Part shown: one piece after another, positions 1 through 5,127 of the stretch
Layout: each line of letters begins with the position of its first letter
Position numbering within the stretch: position 1 is the first letter of the stretch
Assembly (NCBI GenBank): GCA_934621665.1
Contig: CAKTUT010000128.1
Coordinates: forward strand, 1 to 5,127
Source of the DNA: an uncultured Oscillospiraceae bacterium
Lineage (GTDB): Bacteria; Bacillota; Clostridia; Oscillospirales; Oscillospiraceae
Reading direction: 5' to 3'
Length of the DNA: 5,127 bases
The notes under the pieces: generated by a model
Seen by the model: only the letters and a program-made list of their open reading frames with translations
What the model was told of the DNA's origin: nothing
Databases searched by the model: none
Program-made: the position numbers and the translations under genes

Positions 1-2
1 AG

Positions 3-1115
3 CCGTTAAAGACCGTCTTTATCCACGGGCTTGTCCGCGACGACAAGGGACGCAAAATGTCAAAGTCCCTTGGCAACGGTATTGATCCGCTGGAGATGGC
101 CGATACCTACGGCGCTGATGCACTGCGCTTTAATCTGATTACCGGCAACTCGCCCGGCAACGATATGCGCTTCTATGTGGAAAAGTGCGAGGCCATGCGC
201 AACTTTGCAAACAAGATCTGGAACGCCAGCCGCTATGTGCTTATGAACCTGACGGTGGACGAGCCGGGACTGCCTGAGCTTTCCAAGCTGGAAATCGAGG
301 ACAAGTGGGTGCTGGACAGCCTGAATACGCTCATCCGTGAGGTTACGGAGAACATGGACGCGTATGAGCTCGGCGTGGCATCGGCCAAGGTGTATGACTT
401 CATCTGGGACACCTACTGCGACTGGTATATTGAGCTGACCAAGGCGCGTCTGTACGGCGAGGACGAGGAAAGCAAGCGCACCGCGCAGCGCGTACTGGTG
501 TATGTGCTTGACCAGCTTCTGCGGCTGCTGCATCCGTTTATGCCGTTTATTACCGAGGAAATCTGGCAGGCCATCCCGCATGAGGGCGAGTTCCTGATTA
601 AGGCTGAGTGGCCGGTGTGGCATGACGAGCTGTCGTTCAAGACAGAGGCTGCTGCGATGGAAATGGTCAAGAATGCCATCTCCGCCATTCGTGCGCGCCG
701 CGCGGAGATGAACGTCCCGCCGTCGAGAAAGGCTGCATTGTATGTCGTCTCGGCACACGGCGAGATTTTCCGTCAGGGCGAGGGCTTTATCAAACGTCTT
801 GCCTATGCCGATCAGGTGATGATCTGCGACGGAGACCCAGAGGGACACGAGGATATGCTCTGCGTCGTCACCGCAGACGCAAAGCTCTACATCCCGCTTA
901 CGCAGCTGATCGACGTGGAAAAGGAGCTTGCGCGCATCGCCAAGGAAAAGGAAAACTGCCTCAAGCAGATTGCCATGTTTGAGGGCAAGCTGAATAACGA
1001 GCAGTTTGTCTCCCGTGCACCGGAAAAGGTGGTTGCCGACCAGCGCGAAAAGCTGGAAAAGAACCGCGCGCTGCTGCGCCAGCTGGAGCAGAGCGAGGTA
1101 CGGCTGAAAAAGTAA
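3..1115 (+). CDS. valS: Valyl-tRNA synthetase, C-terminal part (5' truncated by window edge)
   Basis: Class Ia aminoacyl-tRNA synthetase that charges tRNA-Val with valine in the cytoplasm. The reading frame is open from base 3, so the gene starts upstream; 370 residues remain of a family usually near 880. The first residues (HGLVRDDKGRKMSKSLGNG) are the catalytic-domain end with the KMSKS loop at about bases 54-68, which stabilises the adenylate transition state. GADALRF and NFANKIWNASRYV follow and are typical of ValRS. The helical anticodon-binding domain spans about bases 300-620 (WDTYCDWYIELTKARLY, LLHPFMPFITEEIW). The charged heptad-like C-terminal segment, about bases 900-1105 (DVEKELARIAKEKENCLKQ), is the coiled-coil tRNA-binding arm that separates ValRS from IleRS and LeuRS. 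The gene ends with TAA at 1113-1115 and is followed by a strong terminator. An internal ATG at 57 lies inside KMSKS and is not a start. No frameshift is visible. Confidence 0.97.
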   Translation, partial: PLKTVFIHGLVRDDKGRKMSKSLGNGIDPLEMADTYGADALRFNLITGNSPGNDMRFYVEKCEAMRNFANKIWNASRYVLMNLTVDEPGLPELSKLEIEDKWVLDSLNTLIREVTENMDAYELGVASAKVYDFIWDTYCDWYIELTKARLYGEDEESKRTAQRVLVYVLDQLLRLLHPFMPFITEEIWQAIPHEGEFLIKAEWPVWHDELSFKTEAAAMEMVKNAISAIRARRAEMNVPPSRKAALYVVSAHGEIFRQGEGFIKRLAYADQVMICDGDPEGHEDMLCVVTADAKLYIPLTQLIDVEKELARIAKEKENCLKQIAMFEGKLNNEQFVSRAPEKVVADQREKLEKNRALLRQLEQSEVRLKK

Positions 1116-1128
1116 GCACGGACGATTG

Positions 1129-1135
1129 TTCGACA
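1129..1135 (-). promoter_or_regulatory. Candidate Spo0A box upstream of spoIIA
   Basis: The plus strand reads TTCGACA, so the minus strand reads TGTCGAA, an exact match to the 0A-box heptamer (TGNCGAA) bound by phosphorylated Spo0A. It sits about 84 bases before the spoIIAA start and touches an AGGA motif at 1135-1138 that could be a SigH -35. In Bacillus subtilis, spoIIA is activated by Spo0A~P at a SigH-dependent promoter, so both position and target fit. A single heptamer match can arise by chance; no clear second box 10-11 bases away is visible. Confidence 0.55.
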
Positions 1136-1162
1136 GGAAAAGCAGCGCATAAAATCTATAAT
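1133..1162 (+). promoter_or_regulatory. Candidate spoIIA operon promoter (SigH-like, with TATAAT)
   Basis: The -35 side is ACAGGAAAA (1133-1141), fitting the SigH pattern RNAGGAWWW. The -10 side is TATAAT (1157-1162), a perfect SigA hexamer that also contains TAAT, one base from the SigH GAAT core. Neither assignment is clean. The gap from AGGA to TAAT is 20 bases, 2-3 longer than usual for SigH. The best SigA -35, TCGACA at 1130-1135, is 21 bases from TATAAT, longer than the usual 17. The operon needs a promoter here because a terminator separates it from valS, and spoIIA is a SigH/Spo0A target in Bacillus. Predicted transcription start is about 1168-1170. Confidence 0.4.
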
Positions 1163-1205
1163 GGACACGCATGGAAGCAAATTCTGTGCGTGTCCATTTT
1201 CTTTT
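1160..1205 (+). terminator. Rho-independent terminator of valS
   Basis: The left arm AATGGACACGCA (1160-1171) is a perfect reverse complement of the right arm TGCGTGTCCATT (1187-1198). The stem extends inward through two G-U pairs (1172/1186, 1173/1185) and three Watson-Crick pairs (1174-1176 with 1182-1184), giving about 17 base pairs closed by the loop GCAAA (1177-1181). It is followed by TTCTTTT (1199-1205). This is a canonical intrinsic terminator 44 bases after the valS stop. The left arm overlaps the TATAAT of the candidate spoIIA promoter, and the T tract ends just before the spoIIAA ribosome binding site. Confidence 0.85.
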
Positions 1206-1214
1206 GGGAGGAAG
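1206..1214 (+). promoter_or_regulatory. Ribosome binding site of spoIIAA
   Basis: GGGAGGAAG contains a near-consensus Shine-Dalgarno core, GGAGG at 1207-1211, seven bases before the ATG at 1219. It decides the start. The in-frame ATG at 1171 lies inside the terminator stem, has no such site, and would add 16 residues not expected in SpoIIAA. Confidence 0.85.
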
Positions 1215-1218
1215 CAGA

Positions 1219-1548
1219 ATGAATCTGACAAGCTTTTTGCAGGATAAACGGCTGATGATTGCGCTGAAGGGGGAGATTGACCACCACAGCGCCAAGGGGA
1301 CGATGCGCATTGTCGGAAATAAGATTGATCTGTATCTGCCGGTGGTGTGTGTGCTGGATTTTCGGGAGGTCAGCTTCATGGATTCCAGCGGCATTGCCAT
1401 CGTGATTTCCGCTGTGCGGCGGATGCGGGAAATCGGCGGGCGGGTGGAGCTGAAAAACGTGCCGCCGCAGCCCATGAAGGTGCTGAAAGCCTCCGGTATT
1501 GAAAAAATTGTGGAGGTAGAGGAAGAAAGGAGTCTGGAAAGTATATGA
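1219..1548 (+). CDS. spoIIAA: Anti-sigma F factor antagonist SpoIIAA (STAS domain)
   Basis: This cytoplasmic anti-anti-sigma factor, in its unphosphorylated form, binds SpoIIAB and frees SigF in the forespore. SpoIIAB inactivates it by phosphorylation; the SpoIIE phosphatase, not in this window, restores it. At 109 residues it is close to the roughly 117 of the Bacillus protein. It is one STAS domain: LKGEIDHHSA (16-25) matches the family's L-x-GE-[IL]-DHH signature, and VSFMDSSGIA (51-60) carries the phospho-acceptor serine in DSSG (S56/S57, corresponding to Ser58 of B. subtilis). The REIGGRVEL stretch near 70-78 and KASGIEKIV near 90-98 are also typical. The start is set by the GGAGG site. 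The TGA overlaps the spoIIAB start as ATGA, indicating translational coupling. First gene of the spoIIA operon. Confidence 0.95.
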   Translation: MNLTSFLQDKRLMIALKGEIDHHSAKGTMRIVGNKIDLYLPVVCVLDFREVSFMDSSGIAIVISAVRRMREIGGRVELKNVPPQPMKVLKASGIEKIVEVEEERSLESI

Positions 1549-1985
1549 AATGTGAAAACTACATGAAACTGGAATTTCCCAGCCAGTCGGCAAACGAAAG
1601 CTTTGCGCGCGCGGCGGTGGCGTGCTTTGCCGCGCAGCTTGATCCGAATCTTGACGAACTGAGCGACATCAAGACGGCAGTGTCGGAGGCAGTGACAAAC
1701 TGTATTGTCCACGCCTACCGCGACAGCATCGGGCTGATTACACTCCGCTGCCGGATTTTGCCGGAAAACGTGCTGGACATCATGGTTAAGGACAAGGGCT
1801 GCGGGATTGCAGATCTGGCACAGGCCAGAAAGCCGATGTACACAACCGGCGGCGAGGAGAGAAGCGGCATGGGCTTTACGATTATGGAGAGTTTTATGAC
1901 CGACTTTAAGGTTACATCCGCGCCGGGCAGGGGAACGACGGTACATATGAAGCGGAAAATCGCGCGTCGGGGGCGGCGAGAGTGA
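1545..1985 (+). CDS. spoIIAB: Anti-sigma F factor / serine kinase SpoIIAB
   Basis: GHKL-fold ATPase that binds SigF to keep it from core RNA polymerase, and serine kinase that phosphorylates SpoIIAA. It has 146 residues, the length I recall for the B. subtilis protein, and aligns without gaps at the start (MKxEN...LEF; NESFAR at 17-22). The N box is SEAVTNCIVHAY (47-58), with E48 and N52 as the expected catalytic and magnesium residues. The G1 box is DKGCGI (83-88) and the G2 box is RSGMGFTIME (106-115). The ATP lid lies between them (KPMYTTGGEERSG). An AAAGGAG at 1526-1532 is 12 bases from the ATG, rather far, so initiation probably relies on ribosomes finishing spoIIAA (ATGA overlap). A second in-frame ATG at 1563 would remove the conserved N-terminal residues. 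The C-terminal tail (RKIARRGRRE) is unusually basic. Confidence 0.96.
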   Translation: MKCENYMKLEFPSQSANESFARAAVACFAAQLDPNLDELSDIKTAVSEAVTNCIVHAYRDSIGLITLRCRILPENVLDIMVKDKGCGIADLAQARKPMYTTGGEERSGMGFTIMESFMTDFKVTSAPGRGTTVHMKRKIARRGRRE

Positions 1986-2686
1986 GCACTGCACCGGAAA
2001 TTCTGATTGCCCGTGCGCAGGCGGGCGACCGCGATGCTGCCGAGCAGCTGGTGGTGGAAAACGCAGGGCTCATCTGGTCGATTGCACGTCGCTATTTTGG
2101 CCGGGGAACTGACCCGGATGATCTGTATCAGCTGGGGTGCGTGGGCTTCTTAAAGGCCGTCGCGGGCTTTGATACGGCCTACGGCACGCAGTTTTCCACC
2201 TATGCCGTGCCGAAAATTGCAGGAGAAATTCGCCGCTTTCTGCGTGATGACGGCTCGGTCAAGGTCAGCCGGAGTATTAAGGAGCGGGCGGCGGCCATCA
2301 AGCAGACGCGCGAGCGCATGACGGGCGAGCTTGGACGCGAGCCAAGCGTTTCAGAGCTTTCACAGGCGCTGGAACTGTCGCCGGAGGAGATTGCGTCGGC
2401 GGAGACGGCAACGTCTGCCGCCGAGTCGATTCAGCGAGAGAGCGGGGAAGAGGGCTTCTCGCTGGAGGACGTGCTGTGTACGTCGGGGATGGAGGAGCGC
2501 ATTCTTGAGCACCTTGCGCTGCGCGACGCGATGGCACAGCTGTCGCCGCGGGAGCGGCTGGTGATTGATCTGCGGTATTTCCGGGGATTGACACAGGAAA
2601 AAACAGCACGCGTGGTTGGCGTGTCGCAGGTGCAGATCAGCCGGATTGAGAAAAAGGCGCTGGCGGCGCTGCGCAATCATCTGTAG
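1982..2686 (+). CDS. sigF: Forespore-specific RNA polymerase sigma factor SigF (SpoIIAC)
   Basis: Sigma-70 family factor directing the first forespore transcription programme. It has 234 residues against about 255 in B. subtilis. Region 2 covers about residues 26-94: DPDDLYQLGCVGFLKAV (44-60) binds core polymerase and FSTYAVPKIAGEIRRFLRDDG (71-91, written here in part) recognises the -10; the FSTYAVP/RDDG pattern is typical of SigF and SigG. Region 3 spans about 97-165. Region 4, about 184-232, ends in the helix-turn-helix TQEKTARVVGVSQVQISRIE. Its place directly after spoIIAB and the lack of the SigG N-terminal extension make it SigF. The start is GTG at 1982, overlapping the spoIIAB TGA as GTGA. 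An in-frame stop at 1907-1909 with no ATG, GTG or TTG in between makes this the only standard start. The preceding GC-rich sequence has no clear Shine-Dalgarno site, so translation is probably coupled to spoIIAB. Confidence 0.95.
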   Translation: MSTAPEILIARAQAGDRDAAEQLVVENAGLIWSIARRYFGRGTDPDDLYQLGCVGFLKAVAGFDTAYGTQFSTYAVPKIAGEIRRFLRDDGSVKVSRSIKERAAAIKQTRERMTGELGREPSVSELSQALELSPEEIASAETATSAAESIQRESGEEGFSLEDVLCTSGMEERILEHLALRDAMAQLSPRERLVIDLRYFRGLTQEKTARVVGVSQVQISRIEKKALAALRNHL

Positions 2687-2698
2687 CGTGCGCGAGGA

Positions 2699-2713
2699 TT
2701 TGTCATCGACAAA
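2699..2713. repeat. Small inverted repeat over the pcrA -35
   Basis: TTTGTC (2699-2704) and GACAAA (2708-2713) are perfect reverse complements around ATC. CGCG at 2691-2694 and 2715-2718 add an imperfect outer pair. There is no following T tract, so it is a poor terminator. The right half contains the -35 hexamer TCGACA, which is where a repressor or activator would bind. The minus strand reads TTTTGTCGAT, one base from the Spo0A heptamer TGTCGAA. Operator function is inference. Confidence 0.4.
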
Positions 2714-2734
2714 ACGCGGAAAATGCGGTAGAAT
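2706..2734 (+). promoter_or_regulatory. SigA-type promoter of pcrA
   Basis: TCGACA at 2706-2711 matches the -35 consensus TTGACA at five of six positions, and TAGAAT at 2729-2734 matches TATAAT at five of six. The spacer is exactly 17 bases. The predicted transcription start is near 2741, leaving a short leader before the ATG at 2765. This suggests pcrA is transcribed independently of spoIIA, although no terminator is visible between sigF and this promoter, so some readthrough is possible. Confidence 0.65.
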
Positions 2735-2764
2735 AGCTTCATCTGAATGAGGACAGGTGCAGCT

Positions 2765-5127
2765 ATGACCAGTGAATTTGAACAGCGGTTTTTAACGGCG
2801 CGGCGCGCCGTGATTGCCGGTTGCTTTTCGAACTTAAATGAGATGCAGCGCAGGGCCGTTCTGACAACAGAAGGGCCTTTGCTGCTTTTGGCCGGCGCGG
2901 GCAGCGGAAAGACCACGGTGCTTGTCAACCGTGTGGCAAATCTGATTTCGTTTGGCTGCGGCGCGGATTCCTATGAGATACCGGATTATGTAACGGAAGA
3001 TGATGTGCGTTTTCTGGAGGACTATCTGCATACCGGGCGCGAGGAGGATCAATCGCGCGCGCACGCGCTTTGCGCGCTGCGTCCGGCCGCGCCGTGGAGC
3101 ATCATTGCGATTACCTTTACAAATAAGGCGGCAAATGAGCTGAAAGAGCGCCTTTCCAGAATGCTTGGGCCTGAGGCTATGGACGTGTGGGCGATGACGT
3201 TCCACTCGGCATGCTGCCGCATTCTGCGGCGCGAGATTGAGCGCCTTGGCTATACCGGAAGCTTTACCATCTATGATACGGCCGACTCAGAGCGCGTAAT
3301 CAAAGATATTCTGCGCGATAAGAATTTAGACGAAAAGACGTTTGTCCCGCGGATGGTACTCGGCATGATCTCCAAGGCCAAGGACAAGCGTCAGAACCCG
3401 GAGGCATTTTCCAACACGGCGGCCTATTCCGGCGACTACCGGATGGAGAAAATTGCGGAAATCTACGCTGAGTACACTGCGCGGCTCAAGGACGCAAATG
3501 CACTGGACTTTGATGATATTCTGCTGAAAACGGTAGAGCTGCTGGAGCAGTTTGAGGATGTGCGGACATTTTACCAGCGAAAGTTTCACTATGTACTGAT
3601 TGATGAGTATCAGGACACGAATATGCTGCAGTATCAGCTTTCGTCGCTTCTGGCGGGCGGCTTTGAAAACATCTGCGTGGTGGGCGACGACGACCAGTCC
3701 ATCTACAAATTCCGCGGTGCGACAATTGAGAATATTCTGTCGTTTGAAAAGCAGTATAAGGGCTCGCAGGTCATCCGGCTGGAGCAGAACTACCGCTCAA
3801 CACAGGCAATCCTGAACGCGGCCAACGCCGTTATTGCCCATAACAAGGGGCGCAAGGGCAAAAAGCTCTGGACGGAGAATCCGTCGGGTGAAAAAATTAC
3901 CGTGTATGAGGCAAACGACGGCGTGGACGAGGCAAATTATGTTGCCAGCCGCATCATCAGCCAGTCGCACGGGAAAAACTTCAAGGATTACGCCGTTCTC
4001 TACCGGACAAACGCGCAATCAAACGCGATGGAATATGCATTCAAACGCAGCGGTGTACCCTATCGGATCATCGGCGGCACGCGCTTCTTTGATCGCGCGG
4101 AAATCAAGGATATGCTGGCATATCTGTGTGTCATCAACAACCGAACCGACGATCTGCGCCTGCGGCGCATCATCAATAACCCGCCGCGCGGCATCGGCCC
4201 GAAAACCATTGAGATGGCCGAACGGCAGGCAGCTGCGGCGAACGCGCCGCTTTATACGGTGATCTCCGATCCCTACAGCTATCCCAGCATGGAAAAGGCG
4301 GCGGGGAAGCTAATGGCGTTTACGGTGATGATTGAGGAGTGCGCGCAGCTGCTGGAAACGCTGAGTCTGCCAGACTTTTATGAGGAAGTGCTCATCCGGA
4401 CGGGCTATCTTGCCAGGCTGGAGGAAAAGGACGATGTGGAGGCGCGCACGCGCGCAGAAAACGTCCGAGAACTCAAATCCAGCATTCTGACGTATATGGA
4501 GAATACCGATACGCCGACGCTGGCGGGCTTTTTAGAGGAAATTGCGCTGTATACCGACATTGAGCAATATGACGCCGACGCCGACGCGGTGGTGATGATG
4601 ACAATGCACAGTGCAAAGGGACTGGAATTTCCAAATGTCTTTCTGGTTGGCCTTGAGGAGGGGCTGTTCCCCGGAACGCGCTGCCTTGGCGATCCGGACG
4701 AGCTGGAGGAAGAGCGGCGGCTTTGCTATGTGGCCATTACGCGCGCCAAGCAGTCACTTTGTATCTGCTATGCGCGGGAACGAATGCTCTATGGCCGCAC
4801 AAGCGCGTGTCTGCCGTCGCGATTTATTGATGAGCTGCCGGACGAGTGCGTGGAGCGCGTGGGCGTGTCGCTGCGCCGCCGCGAGCAGCGTGAGCAACAG
4901 CCGTTTGGCTATGAGCGGCCGCGTAGCTCGATGTATGACGATGGAATGTGGTATCCGCCGCAGGGGAAGCCAAAGCCCGCGCGCGATTACTCCACGAACA
5001 TCCCAAGCGTAAAAAAATCTGCGCCCAAGGTCAGCTATGCCAAGGGCGATATGGTGCAGCACAAGGCCTTTGGCCGGGGCATGGTGCTGACGGTTTTGCC
5101 GATGGGCGGCGACGCGCTGTTGGAGAT
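2765..5127 (+). CDS. pcrA: UvrD-family 3'-5' DNA helicase PcrA (3' end beyond window)
   Basis: Superfamily 1A ATP-dependent helicase acting in DNA repair, plasmid replication and removal of stalled polymerase. The frame stays open for 787 codons to the window edge. Motifs: Q motif FSNLNEMQRRAV (21-32), Walker A GAGSGKT (44-50), Ia ITFTNKAANELKER (116-129), TFHS (145-148), Walker B LIDEYQDT (278-285), III VGDDDQSIYKFRGA (306-319), IV RLEQNYRST (338-346), 2B-domain IIGGTRFFDRAEIKD (435-449), V TMHSAKGLEF (613-622), VI EERRLCYVAITRAK (649-662). A Pro/Arg-rich linker (about 700-756) leads into GDMVQHKAFGRGMV (761-774), the C-terminal Tudor-like fold that contacts RNA polymerase; probably 25-35 residues are missing. 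About 42 residues are inserted between motifs I and Ia compared with B. subtilis PcrA. The ATG at 2765 follows GAGGACAGGTG (2749-2759). An in-frame ATG at 2747 has no ribosome site and lies almost at the predicted transcription start; an in-frame TGA at 2744 closes the frame upstream. Confidence 0.95.
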   Translation, partial: MTSEFEQRFLTARRAVIAGCFSNLNEMQRRAVLTTEGPLLLLAGAGSGKTTVLVNRVANLISFGCGADSYEIPDYVTEDDVRFLEDYLHTGREEDQSRAHALCALRPAAPWSIIAITFTNKAANELKERLSRMLGPEAMDVWAMTFHSACCRILRREIERLGYTGSFTIYDTADSERVIKDILRDKNLDEKTFVPRMVLGMISKAKDKRQNPEAFSNTAAYSGDYRMEKIAEIYAEYTARLKDANALDFDDILLKTVELLEQFEDVRTFYQRKFHYVLIDEYQDTNMLQYQLSSLLAGGFENICVVGDDDQSIYKFRGATIENILSFEKQYKGSQVIRLEQNYRSTQAILNAANAVIAHNKGRKGKKLWTENPSGEKITVYEANDGVDEANYVASRIISQSHGKNFKDYAVLYRTNAQSNAMEYAFKRSGVPYRIIGGTRFFDRAEIKDMLAYLCVINNRTDDLRLRRIINNPPRGIGPKTIEMAERQAAAANAPLYTVISDPYSYPSMEKAAGKLMAFTVMIEECAQLLETLSLPDFYEEVLIRTGYLARLEEKDDVEARTRAENVRELKSSILTYMENTDTPTLAGFLEEIALYTDIEQYDADADAVVMMTMHSAKGLEFPNVFLVGLEEGLFPGTRCLGDPDELEEERRLCYVAITRAKQSLCICYARERMLYGRTSACLPSRFIDELPDECVERVGVSLRRREQREQQPFGYERPRSSMYDDGMWYPPQGKPKPARDYSTNIPSVKKSAPKVSYAKGDMVQHKAFGRGMVLTVLPMGGDALLE

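Noticed and set aside
1171..1218. Upstream ATG extending SpoIIAA by 16 residues
   Set aside because: The ATG is in the terminator stem and has no ribosome binding site, while the ATG at 1219 has GGAGG at ideal spacing and gives the usual SpoIIAA N-terminus.
60..1994. A 644-codon open frame on the minus strand opposite valS, spoIIAA and spoIIAB
   Set aside because: It lies entirely antisense to three clearly recognised genes, its translation (rich in H, R, C, L) resembles no family I know, and long antisense frames are expected from the wobble-base bias of GC-rich genes.
2298..2680. Several 77-106 codon frames on both strands inside sigF
   Set aside because: They are out-of-frame shadows of a complete, well-conserved gene, with Arg/Ser/Pro-rich low-complexity translations and no ribosome sites that I can see.
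2691..2718. Terminator after sigF
   Set aside because: The dyad stem is short and AT-rich with an unbalanced outer arm, and no T tract follows.
2747..2764. Alternative pcrA start six codons upstream
   Set aside because: No Shine-Dalgarno before it and only a few bases from the predicted transcription start; the ATG at 2765 follows a purine-rich site.
2687..2764. LexA (SOS) operator for pcrA
   Set aside because: No GAAC-N4-GTTC type sequence is present in the interval.
3600..5012. Plus- and minus-strand open frames inside pcrA (e.g. 3600-3815, 3834-4262, 4611-5012)
   Set aside because: PcrA motifs run continuously through all of them in another frame, so they are shadows.
1..5127. Undescribed defence, mobile or RNA system
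   Set aside because: Every long stretch is explained by five recognised genes; the two gaps are only about 100 and 80 bases and hold ordinary transcription signals. No direct-repeat array, transposase, integrase, tRNA or structured leader was seen.

Overview
The window comes from the chromosome of an endospore-forming Firmicute, most likely a Clostridia member of moderately high GC content (mid-50s percent by eye). It carries a spoIIA sporulation operon, and its proteins resemble Bacillus and clostridial SpoIIAA, SpoIIAB, SigF, ValRS and PcrA. A 42-residue extra segment in PcrA, together with the GC content, leads me towards an Oscillospiraceae/Ruminococcaceae-type gut clostridium; that placement is inference.

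All genes lie on the + strand. Bases 3-1115 are the 3' part of valS (valyl-tRNA synthetase), from just before the KMSKS loop to the stop. Bases 1116-1218 form a dense regulatory interval: a perfect Spo0A-box heptamer, a possible SigH-like promoter, and a strong intrinsic terminator hairpin whose left arm overlaps a TATAAT. Bases 1219-2686 hold the three-gene spoIIA operon: spoIIAA (anti-anti-sigma), spoIIAB (anti-sigma kinase) and sigF/spoIIAC (forespore sigma factor), with 4-base start/stop overlaps between neighbours. Bases 2687-2764 hold a good SigA-type promoter with a small dyad on its -35. From 2765 to the window edge runs pcrA, a UvrD-family DNA helicase open at its 3' end and probably lacking only its last few dozen residues.

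The spoIIA genes form one switch. SpoIIAB holds SigF inactive and phosphorylates SpoIIAA; dephosphorylated SpoIIAA pulls SpoIIAB off SigF in the forespore. valS and pcrA are housekeeping neighbours with their own transcription signals. I see no mobile element, CRISPR array, RNA gene or undescribed system. The points of interest are regulatory (the valS/spoIIA junction and the pcrA promoter) plus the PcrA insertion.
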